DNA of 64,000 nt, taken from contig NZ_LT907980.1 in NCBI RefSeq assembly GCF_900215155.1, positions 2,170,001 to 2,234,000 of the forward strand, in the 5' to 3' direction. The position numbers and the translations under genes are program-made. Below, piece by piece: positions 18,156 to 26,811 of this stretch (its first letter is position 1; each line of letters opens with the position of its first letter). This DNA comes from Marinobacter sp. LV10R510-11A. Its GTDB lineage: Bacteria; Pseudomonadota; Gammaproteobacteria; Pseudomonadales; Oleiphilaceae. The notes beneath the pieces were generated by a model, which worked only from the letters and a program-made list of their open reading frames with translations, made no database searches and was not told where the DNA came from.

Positions 18156-19333
18156 TCGAATTTGAGAATGTAAACGTCGTATTTGGCAAACAACCCAAGC
18201 GCGCCCTGCCCATGATTGAGCAGGGCATGGACCGAGACGCTATCCGTGACCAAACCGGATTAGTGGTCGGTGTTCAGAACGCCAGCCTGAGCGTTAAAAA
18301 GGGTGAGATCTGCGTTTTAATGGGTCTGTCTGGCTCTGGCAAATCCAGCCTATTGCGCTGTGTGAATGGCTTGAACGAGGTCACCAGTGGTGCCATTCAC
18401 GTTCGACACAATGGCGAGATGGTGAACTTCACCCAGGCCAGCGAGAAAGTTCAGCGAGATATCCGCACCCGTCGCATCTCCATGGTGTTCCAGAACTTCG
18501 CCCTAATGCCCTGGCTAACGGTAGAAGACAACGTCGCTTTCGGCCTGGAATTGCAAGGCCTGGGCAAAGCCGAGCGCCGCAAAAAGGTCGCGCGTCAGTT
18601 GGAGCTGGTTGGCCTCGACGGTTGGGCCAAGCGCCGACCAAATGAGCTGTCTGGCGGCATGCTTCAGCGGGTTGGGTTGGCCCGGGCCTTGGCCACGGAA
18701 TCGGAAATCCTGCTGATGGATGAGCCCTTCTCCGCCCTTGACCCGCTGATTCGTCACCAGCTGCAAGACGAGCTGCTAACCCTGCAGGAAGAACTGCAGA
18801 AAACCATTGTTTTCGTTAGCCACGACCTAGATGAAGCACTGAAACTGGGTTCTCACATCGCGATCATGAAAGACGGCCAAATCGTTCAGCATGGCAAACC
18901 AGAAGCCATCGTGCTGGAACCGGCGAACGATTACGTCAAAAGCTTTGTTGCCAGCACCAACCCACTCAACGTTCTGGCAGCGCGCTCCCTGGCGCTGCCC
19001 ATCGGGCAAATACAGGAAGACGCAAGCGGTAACCGTTGCATCAACAAACGCTATGACACCTGGCTACATACACCCGATGTGGCGGAAAAAGCGGTGGTCA
19101 CCAGCGGTGGCCAAACCTTCCAGACCCAAGCCTGGCAAGAAGGCCAAGACATCGAAGGCCTGGCCAAGCAGCCCACCCGCATCGCGCCAGACACACCCTT
19201 GCGGGATGCCGTGGAGATTCGATATTTCACCGGCCACAGCCTGCTGGTGGTAGAGAACGGCCAAATCACCGGCGCCATCGGCGACCGGGAGCTATATCAC
19301 GCCATGCTGGGCAAACATTTAGACGACAGCTAA
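18152..19333 (+). CDS. choV: Choline ABC transporter ATP-binding protein
   Basis: 393 residues. Walker A GLSGSGKSS (~residue 60), Q-loop VFQNFALMPW, signature LSGGMLQRVGLARAL, Walker B ILLMDEP. A C-terminal CBS-like region (~290-393) as in ProV/OpuAA, where it senses osmolarity-linked ionic strength. The N-terminal ~45 residues precede the ATPase core as in ChoV. Coupled to choW. Confidence 0.94.
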   Translation: MIEFENVNVVFGKQPKRALPMIEQGMDRDAIRDQTGLVVGVQNASLSVKKGEICVLMGLSGSGKSSLLRCVNGLNEVTSGAIHVRHNGEMVNFTQASEKVQRDIRTRRISMVFQNFALMPWLTVEDNVAFGLELQGLGKAERRKKVARQLELVGLDGWAKRRPNELSGGMLQRVGLARALATESEILLMDEPFSALDPLIRHQLQDELLTLQEELQKTIVFVSHDLDEALKLGSHIAIMKDGQIVQHGKPEAIVLEPANDYVKSFVASTNPLNVLAARSLALPIGQIQEDASGNRCINKRYDTWLHTPDVAEKAVVTSGGQTFQTQAWQEGQDIEGLAKQPTRIAPDTPLRDAVEIRYFTGHSLLVVENGQITGAIGDRELYHAMLGKHLDDS

Positions 19334-19391
19334 GGCGGCAACAACTGCACCCAAATAGCCATAAAAACGCCAACCGAAAAAGGATTTGAGT

Positions 19392-21011
19392 ATGAACGTC
19401 CGTAAAGCCACAGTAGCAGCAGGGTTGATAACATCCTCCCTCATGCTGGCAGCGTGTGCACCCATGCAATCCGCACCGCAAGCACCGGAAAAAGCCAAAA
19501 ACGTGATCATGATCATCGGCGATGGCATGGGGCCACAACAAATCGGCCTACTATTGGCATATGCCAAGCAGGCGCCAAATTCGGTAATCACCGACGGCAC
19601 CACCGCCTTTGACCGAATCGCCGCCAACGGCCGCATGGGCATTTCCACGACCCACGCCAACAACAATCTGGTGGTAGATTCCGCCGCTTCTGCCACACAA
19701 CTGGCAACCGGTCAGCTAGCCGGCGCCGAGATGATTGGCGCAGATAAAGACGGTAACAGCGCAGAAAGCATTCTGGAAAAAGCCAAAAAGCTAGGCAAAT
19801 CCACCGGGCTGGTTTCTGACACCCGCATTACCCATGCAACCCCGGCCGGCTTTGCCGCGCACCAGAGCCACCGCAGCCTGGAAAATGAAATTGCAGTAGA
19901 CCTGCTGAACAACAACGTAGATGTAATGTTGTCCGGCGGCCTGCGTTACTGGATTCCCGAATCCGCCAATGACGAGCAATCAGCCGCGCGCCAGGAACTG
20001 GAAGCGCTGTCCGAAGGCAGCGTGCGCATCAAATCCAAGCGTAAGGACAACCGCAACCTGATCGCCGAAGCACAACAGAAGAACTACGACCTAGCGTTCA
20101 ACCGCTCGCAGATGGAAAAAGCCGACGGCAAAATTCTAGGCCTGTTTGCTTACTCGGCGTTACCGAACGCCATCACCGAGCACCAAACCAAGAACGACCC
20201 TGCCCGCACCATACCAACGCTGAAAGAGATGTCCGAAAAGGCGATTGGCTCGTTGTCGCAAAACGAAGAAGGCTTCTTCCTGATGATCGAAGCCGGGCAA
20301 ATCGACTGGGCTGGGCATTACAACGACACCGGCACCATGCTGCACGAAATGCTGCGGTTGAACGAGACACTCAATTACGTACTGGATTGGGCAGAAGGCC
20401 GTGACGACACCCTCATTGTGGTGACCGCCGATCACGAAACCGGTGGTTTTGGCTTCAGCTACTCCGCCAACGACCTGCCCCACGGGCGTGACCTACCGGG
20501 CGATGTGTTCAAAGAGCAACAGTTCCAACCTGGCTTCAACTTCGGCGACGTAGCGACCCTAGACACACTGTACGAGCAGAAGTCCTCCTACGGCGATATC
20601 TTCTACAGCCAGTTCGACGCACTGGAAGCAGACCAGCAAACCCCTGCCAGCCTAGCTCGCATCGTAAACGCTGAAACCGGCTTCGACATCACCGAAGCCC
20701 AAGCCGCGCGCGTACTCGCAACCGAGGACAACCCCTTCTACACCGAAGACCACCCTTACCTGAGCACCAAAACCGTTCCGAAAATGGACGTTAACGGCGC
20801 CTTCTTCGTTTACCAAACTGACGACAACCGCCAGAACCTGCTGGCCCGCGAAGTGGCCGAACAGCAAAACGTAGTCTGGGCCACCGGCACCCATACCAAC
20901 ACACCGGTACTGGTATTCACCCAAGGCCCGGGAGACACCACCGCACCCTTCGGCAACGTGCTGCACCACACAGAAGTAGGTCAGTACGCTATTGAAGCGC
21001 TAGAAGACTAA
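19392..21011 (+). CDS. Alkaline phosphatase, predicted lipoprotein
   Basis: 539 residues from the ATG at 19392. A signal peptide ends in the lipobox LAAC (cysteine ~20), so it should be membrane anchored. PhoA-type features: metal site GDGMGPQQI near the start of the mature protein, nucleophile serine in VVDSAASATQLATGQ, further metal ligands in MIEAGQIDWAGHYNDTG and VVTADHETGGF, and a late His in TGTHTNTPV. It lies 58 bases after choV in the same direction; release of choline from phosphocholine is an attractive but unproven role. Confidence 0.88.
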   Translation: MNVRKATVAAGLITSSLMLAACAPMQSAPQAPEKAKNVIMIIGDGMGPQQIGLLLAYAKQAPNSVITDGTTAFDRIAANGRMGISTTHANNNLVVDSAASATQLATGQLAGAEMIGADKDGNSAESILEKAKKLGKSTGLVSDTRITHATPAGFAAHQSHRSLENEIAVDLLNNNVDVMLSGGLRYWIPESANDEQSAARQELEALSEGSVRIKSKRKDNRNLIAEAQQKNYDLAFNRSQMEKADGKILGLFAYSALPNAITEHQTKNDPARTIPTLKEMSEKAIGSLSQNEEGFFLMIEAGQIDWAGHYNDTGTMLHEMLRLNETLNYVLDWAEGRDDTLIVVTADHETGGFGFSYSANDLPHGRDLPGDVFKEQQFQPGFNFGDVATLDTLYEQKSSYGDIFYSQFDALEADQQTPASLARIVNAETGFDITEAQAARVLATEDNPFYTEDHPYLSTKTVPKMDVNGAFFVYQTDDNRQNLLAREVAEQQNVVWATGTHTNTPVLVFTQGPGDTTAPFGNVLHHTEVGQYAIEALED

Positions 21012-21030
21012 TACCCGCCTTATGATCTAA

Positions 21031-21058
21031 CCGGCTCCCGATCCTTATCGGGGGCCGG
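21031..21058 (+). terminator. Hairpin ending the bet/cho/phosphatase unit
   Basis: CCGGC-TCCCGAT / ATCGGG-GGCCGG with a 4-base loop, 19 bases after the phosphatase stop. There is no clean T-run, but a CT-rich stretch and a run of nine C follow at ~21125. The next ~230 bases show no gene. Confidence 0.65.
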
Positions 21059-21405
21059 ACTACCTTCCGTAGCTTTCGTACCTTCTTTACCTTCCGCACA
21101 CTGATTGAGACCCGCTGGGGTCTATGTTTCTCCCCCCCCCTCGATTCCTATAACGGTATTTCTATACAGCATGATTGCTTGCGCAAAATAGAGAGGTCAC
21201 GCGATTACATGGTGGAGGCCGGAAAAGTGGGCTAAGCTGTTGTTTAATTTGAATCTGGCCAGTGTTCCAACTGCGATGTAAGTGTGGTGTTGAACTAAAC
21301 CGCTTCGCGGTAGCGACTACGCCCGATCATTTCCTGCGAAATTGGGTGTCTTGACGGATACTTTTGATAAGCCCAATTGGGCTATTCAGAAGAGGAGTGA
21401 CTGTC

Positions 21406-21558
21406 ATGACACCATTACGTCAGACCATGATCCAAGCCATGTGCCAACATGGCTTTTCCCCCCGAACCCAGCACAGCTATCTTTACGTCGTCACCGCGCT
21501 GGCCCGTTATTATCGGCGCTCGCCCGCTGACCTGATCGCAAATCTCGGAGGTGCATGA
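21406..21558 (+). pseudogene. Truncated IS91-associated tyrosine recombinase
   Basis: Starts MTPLRQTMIQAMCQHGF and reads SPRTQHSYLYVVTALARYYR, the N-terminal SAM-like core-binding start of the recombinases that precede IS91 transposases, then goes off to LIANLGGA and stops. About 250 residues including every catalytic residue are missing compared with copy 2 (24962-25876). The stop overlaps the transposase start (ATGATG), so an internal deletion joined the two. Confidence 0.75.
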
Positions 21559-22679
21559 TGGCAGGCACACTGAGCGTTCAAAACATACTGGCGCGATTTC
21601 TGCCCGGTCAGACACTGGACAGTCACCGTCGCAAGGTCTGCGCTCGTTTAACGGGCTGCCGAACCGCACAGATGGGCGGTATGGAAATGCGTTGTGATCA
21701 TTGCCAGGCCCGTTCCATCTGTTATTACGGCTGCCGGGATCGGCATTGTCCGCAATGTCAGGGGCGAGCGAGCCAGCAGTGGAGCGCACGTCAGCGGTCA
21801 CTGCTGTTGCCGGTGCCTTACTTCCATTTGGTGTTTACGTTGCCCCATACCTTGAACGGCTGGGTTCAGCTCCATCCCGACGTGATCTATCGCTGTCTGT
21901 TCGCCGCAGTCTGGGACACGCTTAACCAGTTTGGGCGCAACACCCGGCACCTCGGCGGCGAACTGGGTATGACGGCGGTGCTCCACACCTGGGGACAGAA
22001 CCTGAGCCGTCATGTGCACGTGCATTGCCTGATCCCCGGCGGGGTGTTGACCGGCACCGGTGACTGGCACAAAGCCAAAAGCCATTACCTGTTCCCGGTA
22101 CGGGCCCTATCCCGGCGTTTTCGAGGGCGCATGGTGTCGTTGCTGAGAGCGTCGGTGAACGCAGACGAACTGCACCGGGTTACCCGCAACGGTGAGATTG
22201 ATGGTGTGCTCGACGGCCTGATGCAGCAGGAGTGGGTTGTCTACACTCGACATTGCCTAAACCAGGCCGATAGCGTGGTGGACTATCTGGCTCGCTACAC
22301 TCATCGAATCGCCATCAGTAACGGGCGCTTGTTGTCGATGGACGGTGACCGGATCTCGTTCCGATATAAGGATTACCGCGATGGTTCCCGAATTAAGACC
22401 CAATGGCTGGAGGGCCAGGAGTTCGTGCGGCGGTTCCTGATGCACATCCTGCCCAAAGGCTTCATGCGCATTCGCCATTTTGGCTACCTGAGCAACCGCA
22501 CCCGACGCCGCAAACTGGCGGTTATCCGACACTGTTTATCGCAGCCGCCCAAGCCAGAAGCGACATCGGAGAGCCCGGCGTCTCAGCGATGCTGGCCGTG
22601 CCTCCTCTGCGACAACGGTCTGGTTCGTATGATTCGTCAGATCCCACGATTTAAACCAGCGGTGATCCTAACGGGCTAA
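21555..22679 (+). CDS. IS91-family transposase (copy 1)
   Basis: 374 residues. N-terminal zinc-binding cysteines (CDHC, CYYGCRDRHCPQC; ~45-75), the HUH motif HVHVHC (~155) that binds the catalytic metal, and the tyrosine region DYLARYTHR (~240). Complete by length. The protein nicks DNA and drives rolling-circle transposition. It differs substantially from the copy 2 transposase (for example HVHVHC versus HPHVHIV), so the two elements are related but not duplicates. Confidence 0.92.
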   Translation: MMAGTLSVQNILARFLPGQTLDSHRRKVCARLTGCRTAQMGGMEMRCDHCQARSICYYGCRDRHCPQCQGRASQQWSARQRSLLLPVPYFHLVFTLPHTLNGWVQLHPDVIYRCLFAAVWDTLNQFGRNTRHLGGELGMTAVLHTWGQNLSRHVHVHCLIPGGVLTGTGDWHKAKSHYLFPVRALSRRFRGRMVSLLRASVNADELHRVTRNGEIDGVLDGLMQQEWVVYTRHCLNQADSVVDYLARYTHRIAISNGRLLSMDGDRISFRYKDYRDGSRIKTQWLEGQEFVRRFLMHILPKGFMRIRHFGYLSNRTRRRKLAVIRHCLSQPPKPEATSESPASQRCWPCLLCDNGLVRMIRQIPRFKPAVILTG

Positions 22680-22938
22680 CCCATCCCCACCTGGTTCGAT
22701 GCGTGGAAAACCTCAGTTCTAAAGGAGCTGGGAGTTTCTGCGGGCCAACGCTGGAAAAAGGGGTATCTGAGAGGTAATCTGAGGGGAATCACAATAAGGA
22801 ACCGCCGCGTGAAGGATCGAATGAGACCAAAACCTGCCGGCATTGCTTCGCGCCTGGCCCCAGATGTACCGTTCAGGCTTCGCCTTCAAATTACTTTATC
22901 CTTAAGCATCGTTCGATAGCTGCGGAGTTGGCGGCTTA

Positions 22939-22997
22939 GTCCAACAGACATTTAATGGTCATGCTGCGCACGACCATTAAATGCTTAAGTGTTAGGC
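22939..22997 (+). repeat. attC site 1
   Basis: R' GTCCAAC, a long imperfect hairpin with TTTAATGGTC / GACCATTAAA around ATGCTGCGCAC, and R'' GTTAGGC. 59 bases. The cassette it belonged to has been lost to the left. Confidence 0.8.
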
Positions 22998-23005
22998 ACT
23001 AAAAT

Positions 23006-23638
23006 ATGACTCATACCCCACAAGCTACCCAGTTTTTATCCGATTCCGAACATGCGTTAAGTCATTTATTTGACGCTATAGGTGAATATGGAAAAATACT
23101 AAGTGATTCGCAAATCACCGTTGAGAAGCTCAAAAAATCACAGGACTTTCTCTCAGATTTATTCATGTATCGAGATCAATGGTCTCCGAACGCGAATCAC
23201 CACTATGCGCAATATATGAAACGCACGGAGGCCTTGGAAAAAGAAAAGGTCGAAGCTGCAAAAGGCACTGATGAAAAAATAGAAAGTGCCCTATTGAGAA
23301 TTGGCTCAACTGTAGAATCTATGTCCAGCCTAGCTGCAGCGGTGCTACAAATAGCAAAACAAGCAATCAGCCTCTCTCATTCGGGTAAACCAAGTTTGCC
23401 TTTGGCCAGAAAAATTGGCTCGCAAAGCATTATTGAAGTTATCTGGGAAGGTAGGAATCACGGAATGCACTGGGATGAAGGAGCTCCTCGAGCCAAAGTG
23501 AAGGCAATGCTGGACGCACTGGTACTAGATATGGGAATAACAATAGAAGCGAAAACGAATAACTGCTTATCTATACTTGGCGCACTAGAATGGAAATGCA
23601 GCGCGGATGCTATCTCTGACCTAAAGTTATTAGTGTAA
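23006..23638 (+). CDS. Cassette protein with HEPN-like motif, function unknown
   Basis: 210 residues, mostly helical, with a charged coiled-coil-like stretch at ~70-95 (EALEKEKVEAAKGTDEK). Near residue 150 it has EGRNHGMHWDEG, which contains R-x4-H, the catalytic pattern of HEPN ribonucleases. I recognise no named family. It starts 8 bases after R'' of attC 1 and ends 5 bases before R' of attC 2, so it fills a single cassette. Composition is AT-richer than flanking genes, as expected for a cassette. Confidence 0.7.
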   Translation: MTHTPQATQFLSDSEHALSHLFDAIGEYGKILSDSQITVEKLKKSQDFLSDLFMYRDQWSPNANHHYAQYMKRTEALEKEKVEAAKGTDEKIESALLRIGSTVESMSSLAAAVLQIAKQAISLSHSGKPSLPLARKIGSQSIIEVIWEGRNHGMHWDEGAPRAKVKAMLDALVLDMGITIEAKTNNCLSILGALEWKCSADAISDLKLLV

Positions 23639-23643
23639 CCAAG

Positions 23644-23698
23644 TGCCTAACAAATAAGGATAGGTCGCGCGCAGCCGCGACCTGATCCGGTGTTGGAC
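23644..23698 (+). repeat. attC site 2
   Basis: R' TGCCTAAC, hairpin AGGTCGC / GCGACCT, R'' GTTGGAC. 55 bases. The R' box complements the GTTAGGCA at the start of the same cassette (22991), so both ends of this cassette are intact. Confidence 0.85.
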
Positions 23699-23891
23699 GA
23701 GCCCGGTGCTTCTCTATTAAGGAAATATCATCGGCGAACTGAGAGGTGCTTTGGCCCTGGCATTGGGCGGTCATTTTCGTCAGGCCAGAGGTTCCCGTGA
23801 CCCTCGGTGAAACCGATAGCCGATCTGTCCTGGTGGTGTCATAGGATGCTCTGATCTCTCCCTGTGAGGTGCATGTCGGACGGATGTGGGC

Positions 23892-24965
23892 CTATGCCAG
23901 ACATCGTCGTCGGGTTATCAGCACGGGCCACCGGCAGGGGCGCCGCCAAAGCGTGATGCCCATGGGCTCGCCACAGCAGGGGCAAATGCGTTGTTTCCGG
24001 GGTTGGGTGACGATCCCGGGTAGCGCGACCCGCAAGAGCAACTGCAGCCGGTGTAAGGTTTTGCGGGCACCGCCATGCAGGAACCCGTATTCCCGCACCC
24101 GTCGCAGCCCCTTGGGCAGGACGTGCTGCAGAACCCGCCAGAGGAACCGGCTCGCCGGTTCGGTCAGGGTCTGCCAGCGCCGGGTCTGACTGTCCTGGTA
24201 GCGGAAGGTGACCTGCTCACCGTCGTAATCCACGATGTTCTGCTCCCGGAGTACGCCGCGATAGAGGTAGCGGGCCAGATAGGTCAGCGCCTGGTCGCCA
24301 CGGCCGACCTGCTCGCACTGGGCGACCCAGTGCCCCGGAATCGATTTCGGTAAGGCAAAGCCCTGCTCGCGCATCCGGGTGAGGAATTTGGCGCGAAACA
24401 CGGTGGCCAGGGCCCGGCCGTTGAACAGGTATCGCCCGGCCCGGGCGTGCCAGTGATGGCCCGTTAGCCCGCCCCCGGGGACCACGATGTGGACATGGGG
24501 GTGGACAGCCAGACGCCGGGAGTGGGTGTGCAACACCCCGACTAGCCCGAGCTGGCTCCCCAGGCGTTTATCGTTACGGGCGAACTGGGCGAGGACATCC
24601 CGGGCGACCTGGAACAGGGTGTGGCAGGTCCATCGGAGGTGGTGCCAGGCAAAGCCCCGCAACTGGGCAGGAAGGGTGAAGGTCACCAGGAAATAGTCCA
24701 CCGGCAACAGCTTTTGCCGCTGCCGGTCCAGCCACTGGCTGTTGGCACCGTGCTGACAGGCCGGGCAACTGCGATGACCGCAGGACGGGTACGCCTGTTG
24801 CACCTGCTGACAGGGCATGCACTGATAGCGGACTTCGCCACACTCTGGAGTGTGGCGGGCGAGGATCGACTGAATGGCGGCATGGTGCTCCGGACGCATC
24901 CGCTCACCATAACGGTGCTGCAGACCCACCTGATGATCGCCCAGAATCTGCGCCAGAGTGATCAT
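23892..24965 (-). CDS. IS91-family transposase (copy 2)
   Basis: 357 residues. Zinc-binding cysteines at ~39-68 (CGEVRYQCMPC, CGHRSCPAC), the HUH motif VHPHVHIVVPGGG (~155), tyrosine region ALTYLARYLYRG (~230), and a late pair of cysteines (CPCCGEPMG). Start overlaps the recombinase stop by 4 bases (ATGA), so both are coupled. Appears intact. Confidence 0.93.
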   Translation of the reverse strand: MITLAQILGDHQVGLQHRYGERMRPEHHAAIQSILARHTPECGEVRYQCMPCQQVQQAYPSCGHRSCPACQHGANSQWLDRQRQKLLPVDYFLVTFTLPAQLRGFAWHHLRWTCHTLFQVARDVLAQFARNDKRLGSQLGLVGVLHTHSRRLAVHPHVHIVVPGGGLTGHHWHARAGRYLFNGRALATVFRAKFLTRMREQGFALPKSIPGHWVAQCEQVGRGDQALTYLARYLYRGVLREQNIVDYDGEQVTFRYQDSQTRRWQTLTEPASRFLWRVLQHVLPKGLRRVREYGFLHGGARKTLHRLQLLLRVALPGIVTQPRKQRICPCCGEPMGITLWRRPCRWPVLITRRRCLA

Positions 24966-25876
24966 GAAGACACCCAGTCGACCTGCAGCCGATCAATCAG
25001 AGCATTGATCATCAGGGCGCTGTTCTGCTGGGCCTCTTGGGTCATCCGGGTATAGCGGGCGGTGGTCACCGGGCTGGCATGGCCGAGCAGGGTCTGGATC
25101 GACCGGAGATTGACGCCATTCTCCAGCAGATGAGTGGCAAAGCTGTGACGCAGGGAGTGAATGTGAACATGCTTGCGGATACCGCAGTTCAGGGCGACCT
25201 GCTTGATGGCCTTCTGCACCCCGCCCCGGTCCATCACTCGGGGCTTGCCGGAGGTGGCAACCGACGCATACGGCGGGTGCCCCCCGGGGAACAGCAGGTC
25301 CGGATGACGGTGAGTGGCCCAATAGCGCCGCAAGGCCTTGAGTGTCATCAGCGGCAAAGGCACGAAGCGATCCTTCTTGCCCTTGCCACAGCGCACATGC
25401 ACCCGCATCAGGTGACTGTCGACATCGGCGATGGTCAGGTTCAGGGACTCGCTCAGTCGCAGGCCCAGACTGTAGGTGGTGAGGAAATAGACCTGATAAC
25501 TGAGTTTGCGTGTGCGACTAATCAGGCGCTCGACCTCCTTCAGGGAGAGCACGTCCTGCAGGGTCTGAACCTTGGGGGCCTTGACGATAGGGACGTATTC
25601 CCAGGGCTTGCCCAGCACATACTGATAGAAACTCTGCAACGCATTGCGGGCAATCTTGACCAGACTCCAGGACCGATGCTGGACCAGATGCATGAAATAC
25701 TGCTGGAGCTGATCGGTGCTAAGCTGATCGGGACAGGTCTGGAAATAGTCGCAGACCTGTCGCAGGCAACGGGTGTACAGATCGATGGTCTTGGGGCTTT
25801 TGCCGCGCAGGGTGAGTTCGGTGAGGTAGCGTTGGTGCAGTGCTTGAAAACGAGCGTGTTCGTTAGCGTTCATCAC
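24962..25876 (-). CDS. Tyrosine recombinase of the IS91-like element
   Basis: 304 residues. SAM-like DNA-binding domain (~10-90) and catalytic domain with Arg in GLRLSESLNL, HSLRHSFATH (HxxR), LGHASPVTTARYTR (His and nucleophile Tyr). It lacks the extra helix insertion of integron integrases between the second and third catalytic boxes, so it is not IntI. Its job in IS91-type transposition is not settled. Confidence 0.9.
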   Translation of the reverse strand: MMNANEHARFQALHQRYLTELTLRGKSPKTIDLYTRCLRQVCDYFQTCPDQLSTDQLQQYFMHLVQHRSWSLVKIARNALQSFYQYVLGKPWEYVPIVKAPKVQTLQDVLSLKEVERLISRTRKLSYQVYFLTTYSLGLRLSESLNLTIADVDSHLMRVHVRCGKGKKDRFVPLPLMTLKALRRYWATHRHPDLLFPGGHPPYASVATSGKPRVMDRGGVQKAIKQVALNCGIRKHVHIHSLRHSFATHLLENGVNLRSIQTLLGHASPVTTARYTRMTQEAQQNSALMINALIDRLQVDWVSS

Positions 25877-25961
25877 ACTTCTCCTGACAGGCCCCTCCGG
25901 AATGGAGTGGGTCAGGGAAGTACAGACGAATTTAACCTCTGCCGCGTAGCGGCTTCGTTCA

Positions 25962-26040
25962 ATCGGGTAGCCGAGGGTATCTAACCCTCAGCCCCCACAA
26001 CACCCTGCATGCGGGTCCGCACAGGGCGTTTCACTTAGGA
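25962..26040 (-). ncRNA. Group II intron domains V and VI, 3' splice end
   Basis: Domain V hairpin GCCCTGTGCGG-ACC-CGCATGCAGGG followed by TGTTGTGGGGG, then domain VI with its unpaired branch-site region TTAGATA and the terminal ACCCGAT. Domain V is the catalytic core of the ribozyme and appears intact here, in contrast to the shortened relics further right. Confidence 0.8.
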
Positions 26041-26709
26041 TAGTGAAGCTTGATCCAACCATCACGCAACGAATAAAGCCCCTCAGATTTCAAATATTTT
26101 AAAGACAATGCTTGATTGATCCCTGGAGTTTTAGCGCTACGCCATGGCCCTTTGCTGGTAATGCCACACGCAACTGCTGACTGCACATGCACACCTCGTC
26201 TCATCAAGTTTCTTACCTTGGTTCGTGGCTTGCGCCACTGTCGCCAGTAAGCCATTCTGACCCTGCGCCGAATCCATTGATCTAGATCGACACAGAGTTG
26301 ATAGCCTTTGGCGATACCAAAGTAATTGATCCAGCCACGTAAGTACTGGCTCAGCTTGAAGAGTTGGTATCGCATTGATACACCCCAGTTGCGATTCGTT
26401 AGTTTCCGAACTTGTTGTTTGAACTTATTCAACGTATTCGGGTGCCAATGAATGTTCCCTGATCGGAAAGTGAATCCCAGGAACTTACTATCATTGGTTT
26501 TAACGACGCGGCTTTTGATCGTGTTAACGATCAATTTCAAACGGCGTTGCAGGTATTTACTGATACTATGAAGTACACGTTCGCCTGCACGCTTACTCTT
26601 CACTAAGATCGTAAAGTCGTCTGCGTATCGGGCGAATTTGTGGCCTCGCTTCTCAAGTTCTTTGTCTAGTGGGTCGAGCATGATGTTCGCCAATAGTGGC
26701 GAAAGAGGC
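26031..26709 (-). pseudogene. ltrA: Group II intron reverse transcriptase, C-terminal part
   Basis: Continues the split RT gene: after the conserved PQGGPLSPLLANIM it has the catalytic FARYADDF box, the thumb, and a maturase (X) domain with LSQYLRGWINYFGIA and the class-C-typical RRRVRMAYWRQWRKPRTK. About 225 residues, in frame with the N-terminal part at 30185-30847 once the inserted element is removed; together ~444 residues with all RT motifs present. Confidence 0.9.
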
Positions 26710-26741
26710 CCACCTTATGTATAGCTACTCGTTATGCAAAG
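26710..26741 (+). repeat. Left terminal inverted repeat of the RIT element
   Basis: 32 bases beginning CCACCTTATGTATAG and ending GTTATGCAAAG; complements 30138-30169 at 31 of 32 positions (G at 26724 differs). Confidence 0.9.
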
Positions 26742-26811
26742 TGGATCGCTGTATCCGCGTAGTGCGTACTGACTTGGAGAGAACACTTTGCATAACGAGG
26801 TGATGCGTATG

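Larger units (their letters stand above)
21290..22900 (+). mobile_element. IS91-like element, copy 1 (integrase truncated)
   Basis: The left end is placed at TTGAAC followed by the mini-hairpin CCGC-TTC-GCGG, because copy 2 begins with the same arrangement (TTGAAC, CCGC-TAC-GCGG). It contains the first ~50 codons of a tyrosine recombinase and a full HUH transposase. The right end is uncertain (somewhere between 22,680 and 22,935); that stretch holds no gene. IS91 elements move by rolling circle and can drag or delete neighbours. Confidence 0.7.
23700..25961 (-). mobile_element. IS91-like element, copy 2 (complete)
   Basis: Carries a complete tyrosine recombinase and transposase on the minus strand. 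The recombinase end is TTGAAC plus CCGC-TAC-GCGG at 25940-25962, directly abutting the 3' end of the group II intron. The transposase end lies between attC 2 and 23,891; that ~190-base stretch carries no gene. The integrase-plus-Y2-transposase organisation is known for a subgroup of IS91-family elements. Confidence 0.75.

Noticed and set aside
24962..25876. Tyrosine recombinase as the missing integron integrase
   Set aside because: It lacks the extra IntI-specific insertion before the HxxR box, overlaps the IS91 transposase by ATGA, and a truncated homologue sits in the same place in IS91 copy 1.
25037..25984. Long plus-strand frame of 315 codons
   Set aside because: It lies opposite the recombinase gene and follows its codon pattern; the protein resembles nothing and has no ribosome-binding site.
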